From NCBI GenBank assembly GCA_003567615.1, contig PWZC01000014.1:1-5129 (forward strand): a stretch of 5,129 nt of DNA, in the 5' to 3' direction. Shown here one piece after another: positions 4,963 to 5,129 of the stretch (its first letter is position 1; each line of letters begins with the position of its first letter). This DNA is from Gemmatimonadota bacterium (GTDB taxonomy: Bacteria; Gemmatimonadota; Gemmatimonadetes; Longimicrobiales; Gaopeijiaceae). The notes beneath the pieces are model-generated. The model worked only from the letters and a program-made list of their open reading frames with translations, had not been told where the DNA came from and searched no databases. A program made the position numbers and the translations under genes.

Positions 4963-5129
4963 TCGACGTTCTCCAACTGCTCCCTGAGACGCTCCACCTC
5001 TTCCTTGAGGGTCACGACCCGCCCGGCGATCTCGGCGTCATTGGCCTTGGACCCGATGGTGTTCACCTCCCGGAGGATTTCCTGGGAAATGAACCCGAAT
5101 CGCTTCCCCACGCCATCGGCAGCCCCGGA
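4959..5129 (-). CDS. yicC: YicC/YloC-family endoribonuclease (C-terminal part, runs off the window)
   Basis: Only the last 56 codons plus TGA are present; the 5' end lies beyond the right edge. The visible protein matches the conserved YicC C-terminal domain (DUF1732): GKRFGFISQEILREVNTIGS, then KANDAEI, then a helical charged stretch ending REQLENVE. The EhxREhNTIGSKAxDxEI pattern and the ENVE ending are diagnostic. YicC proteins are reported as endoribonucleases acting on RNA in the cytosol; that role is known from the family and is not visible in this fragment. The stop overlaps the gmk GTG by 4 nt, and yicC upstream of gmk is a common arrangement. In Firmicutes a remA gene usually lies between them; here it does not. 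The E. coli name is used for the family. Confidence 0.9.
   Translation of the reverse strand, partial: SGAADGVGKRFGFISQEILREVNTIGSKANDAEIAGRVVTLKEEVERLREQLENVE

Noticed and set aside
1..5129. Mobile element, CRISPR array or defence island
   Set aside because: No transposase, integrase, spaced direct repeats or atypical-composition block; every gene belongs to a housekeeping family.

Overview
The window is about 5.1 kb of GC-rich bacterial chromosome. All supported genes lie on the minus strand and read from the right edge to the left edge. In transcription order they are: yicC-family endoribonuclease (3' end only), gmk (guanylate kinase), rpoZ (RNA polymerase omega), coaBC (coenzyme A biosynthesis), a family 4 iron-sulfur uracil-DNA glycosylase, dnaB (replicative helicase) and ispD (isoprenoid cytidylyltransferase, 5' end only). 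No mobile element, tRNA, rRNA or CRISPR array is visible.

The order yicC-gmk-rpoZ-coaBC is a widespread housekeeping arrangement. The udg-dnaB-ispD continuation, high GC, omega sequence (KYLGVLVAAKYAR core), APSG-type guanylate kinase P-loop and cysteine-less CoaC lid loop together suggest a member of the FCB superphylum, perhaps Gemmatimonadota. This placement is inferred from memory of family features and was not tested by a search.

Layout by region. At 4959-5129 is the YicC C-terminus, whose stop overlaps the gmk GTG start by 4 nt. gmk covers 4285-4962. A 144-nt gap (4141-4284) holds the rpoZ ribosome binding site and no convincing promoter or terminator. rpoZ is 3925-4140, coaBC follows after 4 nt (2655-3920), and udg (1774-2658) overlaps coaBC by 4 nt. 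A 60-nt gap with a perfect 18-nt palindrome separates udg from dnaB (232-1713). ispD starts inside the dnaB tail and runs off the left edge. The tight spacing implies one polycistronic unit with translational coupling. It combines nucleotide and cofactor supply (Gmk, CoaBC, IspD), transcription (omega), RNA turnover (YicC) and genome copying and repair (DnaB, UDG).

No new multi-gene defence or metabolic system is evident. The points worth a second look are smaller. DnaB ends in a glycine-rich linker plus DDLPF, closely resembling the protein-docking tip of SSB. Two unusually long near-perfect palindromes (arms of 13-14 bp around a single centre base) lie inside udg and coaBC, with further hairpins near cistron junctions. 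udg and dnaB are in the same frame, separated by one UGA-C stop followed at once by a hairpin, and dnaB has no visible Shine-Dalgarno. The CoaC lid lacks the catalytic cysteine known from E. coli.
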